In this document: one piece after another, positions 1 through 11,468 of the stretch
Numbering within the stretch: position 1 is the first letter of the stretch
Layout of the letters: every line of letters starts with the position of its first letter
NCBI GenBank assembly: GCA_905221605.1
Contig: CAJNDS010002080.1
Coordinates: 1,041,001 to 1,105,000 of the forward strand
DNA length: 64,000 nucleotides
Source: Symbiodinium natans
Taxonomy: Eukaryota; Sar; Dinophyceae; Suessiales; Symbiodiniaceae
Direction of reading: 5' to 3'
Notes under the pieces: generated by a model
The model's database searches: none
What the model was told of the DNA's origin: nothing
Seen by the model: the letters and a program-made list of their open reading frames with translations, nothing else
Program-made: the position numbers and the translations under genes

Positions 1-3000
1 AAATGACTGCTTCGTACTGATGCAGCAAGAACTGATGCCAAGTTGAACTGAGCTCAGTCAATAATGTCTCACCCCAGAACGGGTAACCATCAGTGCACCT
101 GCTGCACAGGTGTCGATTGTGAAGGCCACAGCTTCCAAGTTTACATCCTTGGCCATGTCTAGCTGAGGTCCAGCTGGCAAGTGGGCAACCAGATTTACAG
201 CAACACGAAGGCCACACATTCCCGCGACAAGCAATGTGGCAGCCATGTGGCATACTCATTCATGCAGCGAACGACGTTGCTGTAGAACTGGTCGGGCGAT
301 GCATGTCGTTCGGTGTCGTGCTCTTTGAGGCAAAGCAGGCAATTCGATCACCCCTTCTTCCGTTGCACGCGGCTGCTTGCGGGATCCTAAACGAGGTTCT
401 CAAATCAAGGTGGATGTGCCCTGACGAATCAAGTTGAGGCATCTGGCTTGCCGTGCTTCAGGCCCAGTGCCGAGCATCCAGCATAAACTTTGTACTTGCT
501 ACTCAAAAAAAGCTCTCACCCAAGGGACCTTCCCAGGGTATTAGGCACGTTACACATCCTCGAGTCACTCGATCGAAGTCAGTTCTTGGGCTTCCACAGA
601 TTCCTGAGCAGGGCGAGTGCGCAAAGGACCCGACCTCAACGTCCAGCTGATGAAATCAGCACAGAAAAAGAGGGTGGCCTCTTCTTCTGTTTGATCTTGC
701 CTCGGCTATGGCATTCTCCAGCGGCTTTTGTGACAAAATAACTGTCTGCTTCTGAGAGACCTGTTCTGCGCCGCACAGCAGAGCCAACCACTGACTTCAA
801 GTTCACGTGGCCCTGCACCAGTTCGTACAAAAAAAGATCCGGGAGCCAGAAAGCAGCGATCTTTCAAGCTGGTGTCAGAGCAAAAAACATGCCGAACTTT
901 CAAGATGATTCGCAACTGAACGAGTCGGAAGCGCCCTCACATTGCACACGTAGCTACGGTCACAGAGTGTACTGGATGGGTATTCCTGGGCCCCAGCCAT
1001 CTGGAGACCCTTGGGCCCCTTCAAAAAAGTCAACGGTAGCACGAAAACTCTGTAAATCCTGTATCTCTAAACCTCTTATCTAAACCCTAAAATCCGAAAA
1101 TCCGTAGGTCGCAGATGCCCGAACTTTCCTAGGCCCAAACACCGTCAAATCCCCCCCAACACTTCCCCACACCCTAGATGTACCCAAAACCAAAACACAC
1201 TGAACCTAAATCCCTAAGCCCTAAACCCACGACCCTCAAACCCCAAGCCTCAAGACCTACAAACCCTTAATGATCCTAAACTCTATCAACCCTGGATCCC
1301 CTTGCCCCCACGAAACTCCAGAATCCCTTATTTCGAAATCGACTTTTGGATCACAGACGTAGTCGTAGTAGTACTCCTCGTAGCCGTACTAGTACGAGTA
1401 CGCGCACATGTATTTGACGCTAGTATTTACAGCATTACGAGTGCTCAAAAGTGTTGCTATTTTTGCGAGATGAACATTCAAAGCTGCCAGAACGGGAGAA
1501 TAGGTATTTGGGGGTTGAGGACTTTTTTTTGGCCTGTAGTTTTCGGATGTGTGTTTGAGCCGAAGTGGTCGCTGTAGCATCGTGCCATGAAAGGTCAAAG
1601 GCGTGCCACAACTGCTTGTTCTGGAAATGGAAACCGCCCCCCCCCCCCCTCCACCTCCCCAGTTCCAGCCCCACCTTCCGCCCCAAGCCCACCCCCCAAG
1701 AGAAATCCATGCAAAGCAGTCATGAGACATGCAAGGCCCTCATGGGAAGTGCAAGGCCCTCATGCCCAAGGCAAGGCTCTCCAGGGAAACCAAATACAGC
1801 TGATGTCAGGTACGTGACTCCAACCAAGGTCGAAGTGAGAGGATGCGGTTCGACATAAAGGAAAGCATGCGAAGAGACAGGCGCCTGAAAGATCGTTCTG
1901 CACATGGACTCTGTAAGAGTTATTTCGACCCATGCATATGCCAGGAAATGAAAAAACTTAAAAAAAAAGGGTGCAAGCTGATTAATTTGGCGAAAACCGC
2001 GAGATTTTAAGCACGCAAGGTCACCGGAAGCAACAGCAGTGAAACAACAAAGAAAAAGGCATGTCGAAAACAGGATCAACCCGCCCTGCCAAGGAAGTGG
2101 ATTACCAGCGGTGCACTTAGCGGTGGTGGTGGTGGTGGTGGTGGTGGTGGTGGTGGTGGTGGTGGTGGTGGTGGTGGTGGTGGTGGTAGTGGTCTTCAAA
2201 GTCGGACACCACGGCAGGCTAGGAAAGGACAAATTGAATGCTCTGCCTCCTGCATTAAAAGCTGCGCCATGCCATCCTTCAGCTGGCGGCATGCGACGGG
2301 GCCTGCTTCGCTGCTGCTGTGCTTGCCGGAGTCAGGAACTGTAAAGATGTGACACATGGCATCACACGGCCTTCTTCAAGCAACAGCGTCGAGATTTGCA
2401 CCACCTCTGCTGGAGTCGAGTTGCTCCGTCGCAAAAACATGTTTTCGCACCTCTGCGAGGTCTCTATTATCGTAATTGCTTCGTTATTGCTTGCATCGTG
2501 TAGCTTACCAGAAAGGGACCCTTGAATTCTGAATGAGGGTTCCAAGGGCTTTCCCATATTTTCTGGGCTTCTCAACGTTAGGGTGCTTTCAGGGTTATTC
2601 AGTTCTGGGAGCTACACGCACTGGCGATTGCTAGAAAGCTGGCTATGCGCTATTACCACTGAGAAAACTGAAATTAGAACAACCCCCCCATGCGGAACAC
2701 TGCCACAGAGTTGCGGTTGCACCAGCTTCTACCTTGGGCACCACGTCTGAATGGAGGAGAACTGCGGAGGGCTTAGGGTTGAGGGTTAAGGGCTTGAGGT
2801 CCGCGAACCATCCCTGTCAGTGACTTGCTGGTTCTGAAACGACCTGACTATGAAGACCAGTTCTTCCTATGTTGCCCTCCACCACACGTTGCAATGATTC
2901 ATGCGGACTATCCAGTTTGGACATGGGCCAGTTTCTGACACGAGTATTCCCTTTGCGCGAAAGCCCCAGCAAACCAAAACCTCTACTCGATATGTATATT

Positions 3001-5600
3001 CCAGGAGCATCCCAATACCACCCCAGTTTAAAGCAGGTTCGCACAAACACCCAGCAGGCCCGCCCCTCCCACTTCTGGGTGTGGACATTAACTTTGGCTT
3101 CATGAGGCTCCCTGGATGACAGGTTCGGGGTCCTTCACCTGAATTCAAGAGGGAGCTGTAGTTGGCATACTCTGATCACAGTCGCCAAACTTATCGGTGC
3201 CAAGGCTCTGCATCAAGAGCATCCCTGGCATTGCGCAGCCCGCCGCTGGCAATGATCGCGATGTCTCCCTCGAGCCCAGAAGCCCTCAACCCTCAAAACT
3301 TTCAGAATCCCTTAAGACTCCAGGCGCCACTTACAAGAGTGCTCCATCCCGTTCACACAGGCACACACTCACCCACGCACACACACACACACACACAAGA
3401 GCCCATGAGCCCAACTGCATCATGCATTCGTAGTCAGCCCTTTTGAATTTTGGCCCTGCATTTGGCTGCTAGGAATCTACACCACTTCAGGTGCCATTGA
3501 ACTCCGCGCCTGGGACTTCTCGAAAGCTTCGCAGATCAGTTCACGCTGGAGCTGGCGCGACTCCTAACGCGCTTCGACTCACTAAGCGAAGGTTTCACTG
3601 GCGAGGTTTTAAGTGGCTCTCTCAGGCAACACCAGAGAGGGCAATGTCCTATGGATGTGCTCATGCCAGAGTAGGCCCTAAAAGTGTAGACACGGCAGTC
3701 ACGGCAATAAAGGTTGGAGGTGCGGTGGCCTGTGTGCCTCGGCACCCGTGGGCCGCATCATCGTGACCTGAGAGCCCCAAGTGATTCGCATGCCGACGGG
3801 CTGCATCCGCTTCAGTCATGAGGTAAGGAACTCTCCAGACTAATCGGCCATTTTGCAACCTCTTCCCGTGAGCCCTCTTGCTTCCGGCAAGATCACGGCT
3901 GTCTCGGCGGGGTGCGGTGCCCTTTGCCAGGAGGTTTTTTCTGCCAGAGTCAGGGACGAGGACGTACCATCAACGTAGGCCGCCGTTCACGTTCGGGATA
4001 GTTCTGGTGCGCAGCGTTGTCATTCGCCGACAAGACCTGCTCGTCACAAGCTCTGTCGCGCAACTCGAGCGACTGCATCTTCGAAGGAGCTCGAGTCGTA
4101 CGCGAATCGCACCTTGGAAGAGGAGAAACAGCTCTTGCAATTCTGGTTCAGTCAAATGTTGTCAGTAAGACACAACACTGACACAACCGAGTTCCATCTT
4201 CGCACAAGCTGCAGCAGGAGCCTCTGCGACTTCAGCGCCGTGCCACAGCCCCCTCACAATGGCTGCTGCTACGTCGACCTTTGAACTCTCGGGGTGCATG
4301 TACACACCGCCAGATACCAAACCTCAGCGTGAAGACAAGCAAGTTCAAGAAGACTTGTGGCTCTGCTGAGGCTCTTCGAATCTCTTCGATCACTTCGAAC
4401 GAGCGAATCAGATCCGAAGCGGGTAGCAGAACTGCACCTCCTCAACTCTGGGCAGGCCAGCATGAGTGTCCTCTGCAAATCATGTCTTGGTTGTCTCATT
4501 CGAGGAATCCTGTGCATTTGGTGATCTAGACTTCTAGCGGGTATTTCGGCCATCACTCACCTTAACAATTGGGGCTTGCTTTTGGTACAAGGGGCTTAGT
4601 CAGCTAACGGATTTCCCTTTCTTCTACAGATATGTAACACATTCCTTCTTGGATTTGTAGGGCTTGCTGTCCATCGCTCCTGTTTGGGTTTTGGGCTTGC
4701 TCGTCGGTTTGAGGTCTGAGCTTGCTCTGTTCGCTTGTCCAAGGTAGGCCGAGTTGGAATGTCGGTAGCCTGGAGCCTTTATGCCGCCCTGATGGCAGGT
4801 TGCCTATCACATAGCTACAGTCACAGTACCTGCAGTGCAGCGAATGTTTTCCCGGCCTTCCCAAGCAGGGCATTGTACTCCGCTACGGCCAACAGCGCGT
4901 TGGCGGCCATCTCTTCAACTTTTTGCAGGAATGCTGCATTGGAATCCATGGTAGGCCCATGTCCGCCCGATGCACCTGTGCCTTCAGGGACTGAGATGCA
5001 CTGAGTATACTGGCCGAGACGTGAGGAACATGAGTAGTAGGGATAGTAACGTGAGTAATGACAAATAGTACTCATGAAAGGCTCACATCATCTCACATTA
5101 GTCTCTCAGTCGCGCCCTTTGGACCCACCACGTACAGCATTGCCACATTCTTGACACCTCATTGCCCCAGAGCGCAGGGGAGTGGAAATAAGCTGTCTGC
5201 TGTGTTGTGGCACACAAGGGATTCTGAAGGCCCGACTGCGCGGACGGAGCTGTGGTCCAAAGATATGCAGGAATGCCGCTCCCACAGCATCGGGTTCACT
5301 GTGTGCAGGGCGTGCAGGGACGCGAACCTCAGTGACAGTGACGGACAACACGGGTTTGCTGCTTCCCGATATTTTGGTGAAAACGAAATAGGTTTCATCA
5401 AACCGTAAATGCATGCACCATGCTACGCAAGCAATGCAAGCACCAAGAAGCAAACGATGCCAACAAGCCCAGCTCGGCCTGAAGATTGTCCTTGATTCAT
5501 ATCATTCAAGTCAAAGTGTTTAAACTTAAACACTCTGCGGTATACGGTTCTCACTGAGGTAGGGAGACTCACATAGAATCACATAGAACTGTTCTAGAAG
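1..5600. other. No supportable gene; short repeats only
   Basis: Only short, overlapping reading frames on both strands are present, with no family motif or convincing splice-compatible exon. The stretch holds degenerate CCCTAA-like sequence at about 1,080-1,300, the (GGT)n tract, and a (CA)n run at about 3,373-3,397. Small divergent exons could be missed by eye. Confidence 0.5.
2122..2187. repeat. (GGT)n trinucleotide microsatellite
   Basis: About 22 perfect GGT units, read as ACC on the other strand. The long poly-Val and poly-Thr reading frames that cross it come from the repeat and are not genes. No coding exon is recognisable beside it. Confidence 0.97.
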
Positions 5601-5620
5601 AGTTGCCAATCAGCAGGGCA

Positions 5621-5775
5621 TCAGTTTGCACCTCCGAGCTTGATAAAAGCTGGCCGGGGGTCCTGTGCGCTGCCGACAGCAGCACCTGCCATGACCGCCG
5701 TTTTGGAGGGCTCAAACCTTTCTACCTGCTCTCCAAATGCTCTCCAGAACCAGGCTTTGCCTTGTGCAAGTCTTG
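5621..5775 (-). CDS. C-terminal exon of an unidentified gene
   Basis: An open minus-strand frame runs from about 5,775 to a TGA at 5,621-5,623. The peptide is composition-balanced and unlike the shadow frames: it begins near WFWRAFGEQVERFEPSK, continues AVMAGAAVGSAQDP and ends KLGGAN. A second open frame just upstream (about 5,735-5,850, with GGGAINLAFAKELDLP) also looks coding, so a splice or frame change lies between them. Further upstream, about 6,414-6,660 on the same strand, is an exon-like frame with a hydrophobic Ala/Leu-rich segment (LALATAAAAPLTLSSLAF) that could be a targeting or membrane segment. The pieces may belong to one gene, which is inference. No family was recognised. Confidence 0.4.
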
Positions 5776-7036
5776 GTACTTATTCGTGCGCGGAAGGTCC
5801 AGCTCCTTTGCGAAGGCAAGGTTGATGGCGCCACCCCCAACATACCTCGCGTTCGCATGCGCCACCGTGCGGACGCGAGTGTGGTGCAGCTTGTTTCAAC
5901 TTGTCTCCTCTTTTGCGCGCTACTTGGCATCCCGGAGGTTTTGGGCTCCTTATGGGCTCCTATTTCTGCTTCAGACTCCAGCTGCAGATTGTAGTCGCCC
6001 GCATTCACGGAGGCCGTGTTTACTGTGGGATCATCATAGAAAATTGGAGTGTAGCCTGGCGCGACGGAACAGAACTAAACCAAAGCAGCGTCGTTGAAAT
6101 GAAAGGGAAGCATATGGAAGCACGAATGCAGATTTCGCATCAACTGCAAAGCCTTTCGCAGGGCGGCCGCAGAAGTTGATGCGCAGGTGGCCCAGTGATT
6201 CAGGTGTGGCCTGGCCTAGCAAGAAACTAAGGACCCAACCCACAAAAAGCAGCTCTAAAGCGGCTCCATGAGATTTTCAAGCCCCTTTGACGCCTTCCTC
6301 ACACGCGGCACAGCATTGCAAGATGGGGCCGCATCGAGCTCTCTGCCTCTTCCTCGGACACCGAGCACGCTAAGCACGCTGCTCTCGCAGCCTCTGGTGA
6401 TTCTGATGCCGATTCAGTATGGATTCAACAAAGGGGACCCGATGGGCTGCTTTTCGGGTTCAGCATCCGCAAGTGCAGGCACAAAATGGCACAAACAGCT
6501 GCTTGCGTTACTTGCTTCAGGCTGCGCAGCTGGGTTCTGACCGGAGAAGGCCAGCGAGGACAAAGTTAACGGCGCAGCTGCCGCAGTGGCCAATGCCAGG
6601 TAATGTCTTGAAGTCCTGGCCACAATCGAAGCATCGGCACTGGTGGCACACTACGAGTAGCTGGAACCCGCAATCTTGCATTTCTGCTTATTACCTCGCA
6701 GGCCTGGAGCTTTGCCGGCGGGGCCGTCCAAAAGGACATGGCATTCGCACAGATCGCACCAGACCCGGCAGCATGGCAGCGCGTGGGGACTCTGAGTTAC
6801 TTTGCATGCACGCGAATGAAGATTTACAATGCTAGCGCTCGCTGGATGAACATTTTGCCCTCTGAGTGAGTAAAGATGTCTAGGTGGGACTTGGTGGGAC
6901 TGAGCCCGCACATGCGAAACTCACTCCTTCCTTAGACTCCTCGACAGATCTAATTTGCAAGAGCCTTGGGCAAGCTTTCTGGACCAGATAATTTCAGACT
7001 AGCACGTTCAGGCAGTACACCTCAGCTTGACTTTGA

Positions 7037-7122
7037 AACCCTAAGCCCTAACCCGAAACCCTAAACCCTAAACCCGAAACCCTAAACCCGAAACCCGAAA
7101 CCCTAAACCCTAAACCCTAAGT
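7037..7122. repeat. Interstitial CCCTAAA telomere-type repeat, short array
   Basis: Roughly ten units of CCCTAAA with CCCGAAA variants. This is the complement of TTTAGGG, the Arabidopsis-type telomere repeat also reported from dinoflagellates. It lies internally, so it is an interstitial array and not a chromosome end. Confidence 0.9.
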
Positions 7123-7225
7123 TCTTCGCATTGTTTCTTCCTTGGCGCACGGCAGATGATGAGCCCCGAGGCTTCGCTGCGCCGCGCTGCTTCGGCGACC
7201 TCCGCCACGGCGCGGCACCGCTCCT

Positions 7226-8640
7226 TCGCTCGGGGCCTAATTAGGGCCTTTAGGAGGGCCCTTTTTCGGGCCCTTTTTGGGGCCTTCTTTTAGGGCCTTT
7301 TTAGGGCCTTTGGGGGCTCCTTCCGCAGCGCCAGTTCAGTTCCAGCCCAGTTTGCGTAGAGTTTTCCTTTTGTTTGGTGACCTCTGTCAGAACCCTCTAA
7401 GAACCCGAATCTAGGAAGAACCCGCGCTACAGAAGAGGCCGAAGATACGGTCAACCTGAGTTACTCTGCGATGAGAAACACAGCGCTGCAATTTGCAACG
7501 GAAGCTGCAAATCTAATCAAATGACGTAGTCACCAATCTAAATACAAGTGAAACCCAGAGATTCACAGGTTGCGAAGTTACGCCCATCCCAAGGCCTCGC
7601 GTTTGCCCTGTTTTGCCCCGATTGCCCATGATTGCCCTGGTTGCCCATGATTGCCCATGACTGCCCTGGTTTTTCGGGGGTGGCGATCCCCCGGAGCTTC
7701 CGAGTATGCGCCTCGTGGCTTGCAGAGGCGTCTGGCCAGCTGGCGGGAAGCCTGGGGGCGCCGAGGCTGAAGGAAGGGTTTCAGGTCTTGTTTTACAAAC
7801 ATAGGGTTTACTGTCAGATTGTTGGAGTTCATAAGGCTTTATGGGTTGAGGCATGTCGGGTTGGGGCTTGATTTTCTAGGGAGTACGGCTTTTGGGGCTG
7901 ATACCCCCGTTCTTCCCTTTCCCACCCACACAGCCCCAAACCCACAACCCTAAGAGTTACCCTGTACCCTAAACCGTAAACCCCAAAACCCAAAGCCCTA
8001 AACCCTAAAACAAGCTGAAACACTACAACCGTACACCAACCCAAAAATGAAAACTTGTAAAATTGTTTTACTTCGAACATCCCCACCCTCTCTTGGTAGA
8101 GATACTCTGGGGTTGGGCACTCTGGGGACAATCTGGGGTTGGGCATCCTAGGGAGACGGGGTTGGGCACTCCAGGGACAATCTAGAGCGAGGCACTCGAG
8201 GGATGAGCGAGGAGTAGACAGGGCGAGGAGAAGAGTCGAGTTTAAAATCTAACAACCCCACACCGAGGGTGGGGAAAAATTCCCACGAAAACCCCACAGG
8301 ACATTGAAAACGCTCAACCCTAAAATCCTAAATCCTGAACCCCTAATCCCGAACTCTGAACCCTACAACCCCAAGTATCCTACATCCTAAGCCTTGAGGG
8401 GTATGGGGGCAGTTATGAACCCCAAAAGCCAAAGCCTGACCTGACACCCTAGAGCCCCAGCAGCCACCAGAAGTCCTAAGACATCCCAAGGGCCCCAAAC
8501 CCTACCAAGCCCCAACAGCCCCAAAAGCCCTCAACCCCCAAAGCCCTGAAACCTAAACTTCCAAGAACTCCAAGAGCCCTGAGCCCTGAAAGCCCTACAT
8601 TACTAAACCCTATGAGGCTCCAAAGCCCTTCACTCTAAAA
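7226..8640. repeat. Cluster of short tandem and telomere-like repeats
   Basis: From 7,226 to 7,320 short units such as AGGGCCTTTTT repeat with local GGGCCC palindromes. At about 7,618-7,675 units of TTGCCCATGA repeat. From about 8,096 to 8,220 imperfect units of roughly 35 bp recur (TCTGGGGTTGGGCACTC with ACAATCT spacers). At about 7,925-8,020 and 8,310-8,640 the sequence is degenerate CCCTAAA-like. No coding exon is visible. The tract sits directly downstream of the DHODH-like exons, where the rest of that barrel would be expected. Confidence 0.7.
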
Positions 8641-8736
8641 GCCCATAACCCTCTCAGCCCTCAAAGACTAACTTCCTGAAGGCCCTAACCCGACTAGGAG
8701 ACTCATGCCAACGGCAAGGCTGAAACCGCCTCTCTA

Positions 8737-9945
8737 CACCACGCCGGTGGACCTCAAGAAGATGCGAGGTCCGCCCCCAGGCAGCTGCATTGCTGCTAGC
8801 ACCAGCTCCTTGGCGATCTTTGCCACCTCGCCCCGATTGTTTGCCGGCAAGGCTGCCAGGTCCACGGCAAAGAGCTGCAGCTTTGGGCCCAACAATGACA
8901 TGAGGGACAGCAGCTCCTGAGCGCAAAACGGCGACTTCCGGCTTTAGCAGAATTACTCTTCTTGCTTTATGTACCTTCCTACTTCCAACAACTCTCTCAA
9001 GCAAAGGTCCTCCCGACTCCCTCCCACGGAAGCCCCCAGCAAACCGAGCTGAGCGATTTGTTGGCTGACGTCTCGGCGTTCAAGGTTTTGAAGTACCATC
9101 TCTGGCTTTGCTCCACCAGCACCAACCGGACCAACCTTGGTGTTGGTAAGAACGAAGAACGCCGTTGAACTGGAACAGAGGTGTGGGGCAAAACAAAACC
9201 CCAAAGAATTCCAGTGAGTCACTGAGGACCGGGCTTCCACAAATCCGAAGCCCAGATTAAAGAAGGCGGCGAGACCTTCCCCACAAGTATCCAGGCCAGG
9301 ACCGAGTCCAACAGGCGTGTAGAACTTGAGGCCCTCATGCGGCTCTATCATGAGATAGGGATCGTCCTCCGGTGATTGTTTGACAGTGTCCATGACCGAC
9401 ATGCGATTCTGACCGTGGCGGGGGAACATCGGAGCTGTTCAGAAATCGATGGAAACACGTGCCTTGTCCAAGTCCCTTGGCAGCAGTCTCCAGCGTGCTG
9501 CTTTCACCAGAACTTGACTGGCACTTTCCTCTCCCAGCTTCCCTCAGCTAGGATAATGCAACTCTTCGAAGCACGCAGGACGGAACATGAAGAATATGCC
9601 TAGCTTTCAGGCTAGCCTCGGAATAGAACCGCCCACAAGCCTTGCGGTGAGCTGGACACATCATCGAGGCAGTAGAACCTGAGATTCGTAAACTCGTCTC
9701 TTCCAAGTCTGCTCGAGTGTGAAGTCTGATCTCCGATATTGTCGCAACTTTTCGGGCGCTTTGCGGATCTTTGTGGTGTGGCAAGCAGCAGCCAAAGGAT
9801 GGCCCCGGCCAACGCCGCCCCAAGCAAGGCTCCGGTGCTGGAATTCGCCAGGCGCCAAAAAGCGGACTGGTGCGCGTCCTCCTCGGCCCGCCGCCGCTCC
9901 TCAGAGGACGCAACACTCCTCAGACACTCAAGAGATCTCAAGAGA
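8737..9945 (-). CDS. DHODH: Dihydroorotate dehydrogenase-like, class 2, divergent and apparently truncated
   Basis: Class 2 DHODH oxidises dihydroorotate to orotate in the inner mitochondrial membrane, passing electrons to quinone (family knowledge). The minus-strand exons run in family order. About 9,740-9,945 gives a charged N-terminus then a transmembrane helix (GALLGAALAGAILWLLL). About 9,612-9,640 gives RFYSEAS. About 9,465-9,507 gives WRLLPRDLD. 9,235 to about 9,405 gives FYTPVGLGPGLDTCGEG and LGFGFVEV. About 8,962-9,135 gives LGASVGGSRED. About 8,737-8,916 gives LLGPKLQLFAVDL and ends at TAG 8,734-8,736. The intron 9,136-9,234 is GC-AG and joins FVE to VGPV in phase. The family AGFDKNGE motif reads PGLDTCGE, so its lysine is missing, and NVSSPN is not recognisable. 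The second half of the barrel was not found before the repeat tract downstream. The start codon is unresolved. A pseudogene or moonlighting paralogue is possible. Confidence 0.68.
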
Positions 9946-9962
9946 TCTCAAGAGATCTCAAG
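9927..9962. repeat. Three and a half tandem copies of AGAGATCTCA
   Basis: A perfect 10-bp direct repeat, each unit containing the palindrome AGATCT. It lies at the 5' edge of the DHODH-like N-terminal exon and introduces stops in that frame just upstream. Confidence 0.9.
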
Positions 9963-11425
9963 ACCGACGCCTGACGATGTTCGGTGAAAGTAACGCATGG
10001 TACCCACAGGCTCCAAAAAAAATTCCGACCACACCACACATCACCAATGCCAAGCCACGTAGTCGTCCATGATCCGTCTCATGCTCTCGGGCATGTCTGG
10101 TGGAAGTCCAGCAGCTGACTGCGTCCAGCGGTGTGAGCTGAAACGCCCGGCCATGCCCCAGGTAGAGACCTGGCACTGTGCCACGATTTAGGGCATGTCT
10201 GCTGGTGCGAAAGTGTCCATCCGTCAGGACAGCGTATATCAGCATTAAAGCAGCATGTTGTGGCCTTGTAGCAGCTCCATCTCTGCATCTGCAACATACT
10301 CCGCAGCGCCAGGCTCGCACGAGCCATTGCCAACAGGGCGCAGATGCGCACGGATGCGCACGGCAGGTTGGAGTCAGGGGGTATGCAGCAGTTATCTGTG
10401 GAATCCGCTGAGGCCTCCTGGCCTGAGGTGTTCGGGTACAAAAACAACCCGCAATGCTCCTTTATTCCCCGGCATCCAAAGCCAAACTTTCCAACCTCAT
10501 TTTCCTCAGGATCTCTCTGGATACTCGAATGCACCCCCGTATGGACTCTCATAAGGACTATGGACTTTCATGGGACCCTTGCACGGACCTCGACACACTG
10601 TGGCGCATATACTGCCACGACCCCCTATGACCCCTCACGGAAAAACACACTGTGGAAACCTACAGACCGCCCTCCGGCCCTGTCGTAGCGGGTTTGTAGA
10701 ACGGAGTCTGCATCTTGTGTGGATTCCCTAAGCTCTCCCTGCCTAGGGTCGCCCTGTCGTCGACGTAGCAAAAGCCTTTAAAGTGATATCGGGATATTCA
10801 TTTTACACAGTGGAAAAGTGGAGAACTCATCGCGCAGTGCTGTCGAGCGTGGGACGGCTCACTGCAAGGCAATTCACCGCACAACGCAGGCCACCGTCAT
10901 GAGCACTGGGAGGCTCAGCAACCCATGGAGCTCCAACAAGGCCCCGGAACAGCACCGGCTTGCGTGCATGCGTGAGCATGGAGCACTTCTGCACACGCGA
11001 AGGATAGTGTTGCTTCTGACGAAGGGGCACACAGGAAAAAGGGTCGTCTGGCAGTCTAGCATCGGGCGTCACGCTGGCAAGAATGTTTAGGATGCTGACA
11101 GGGCTTGCTTGGCACTCTCTTGTCCATGACCCTTGAGTCACATGATGCCGTAGAATCCACACGAAATGAGCAGCTGCCATTGGAGTTCAAGTGCTGCCAG
11201 CGGACAGAAACAACATCCCGTGGCCTTTTCACATACATACGCCGTTCTCTCTATCGAGTGGCTCCTGGCACAAGAAGAAAACGCACCGCACGGCCCACCA
11301 TCCAAGAGTCTCTCAAGATCCTCTCACCAATTGTAATCCGCCGAGGCCTCGGGCCGGAGGTGTATAGGTTGTCAGAACAGGCACCCCCCTCCAAACCTCC
11401 CCCCACAAATGGGCACCCCCTACCC

Positions 11426-11468
<43 letters not shown>

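Noticed and set aside
1720-2344. 190-codon poly-Thr and 101-codon poly-Val frames
   Set aside because: Created by the (GGT)n microsatellite.
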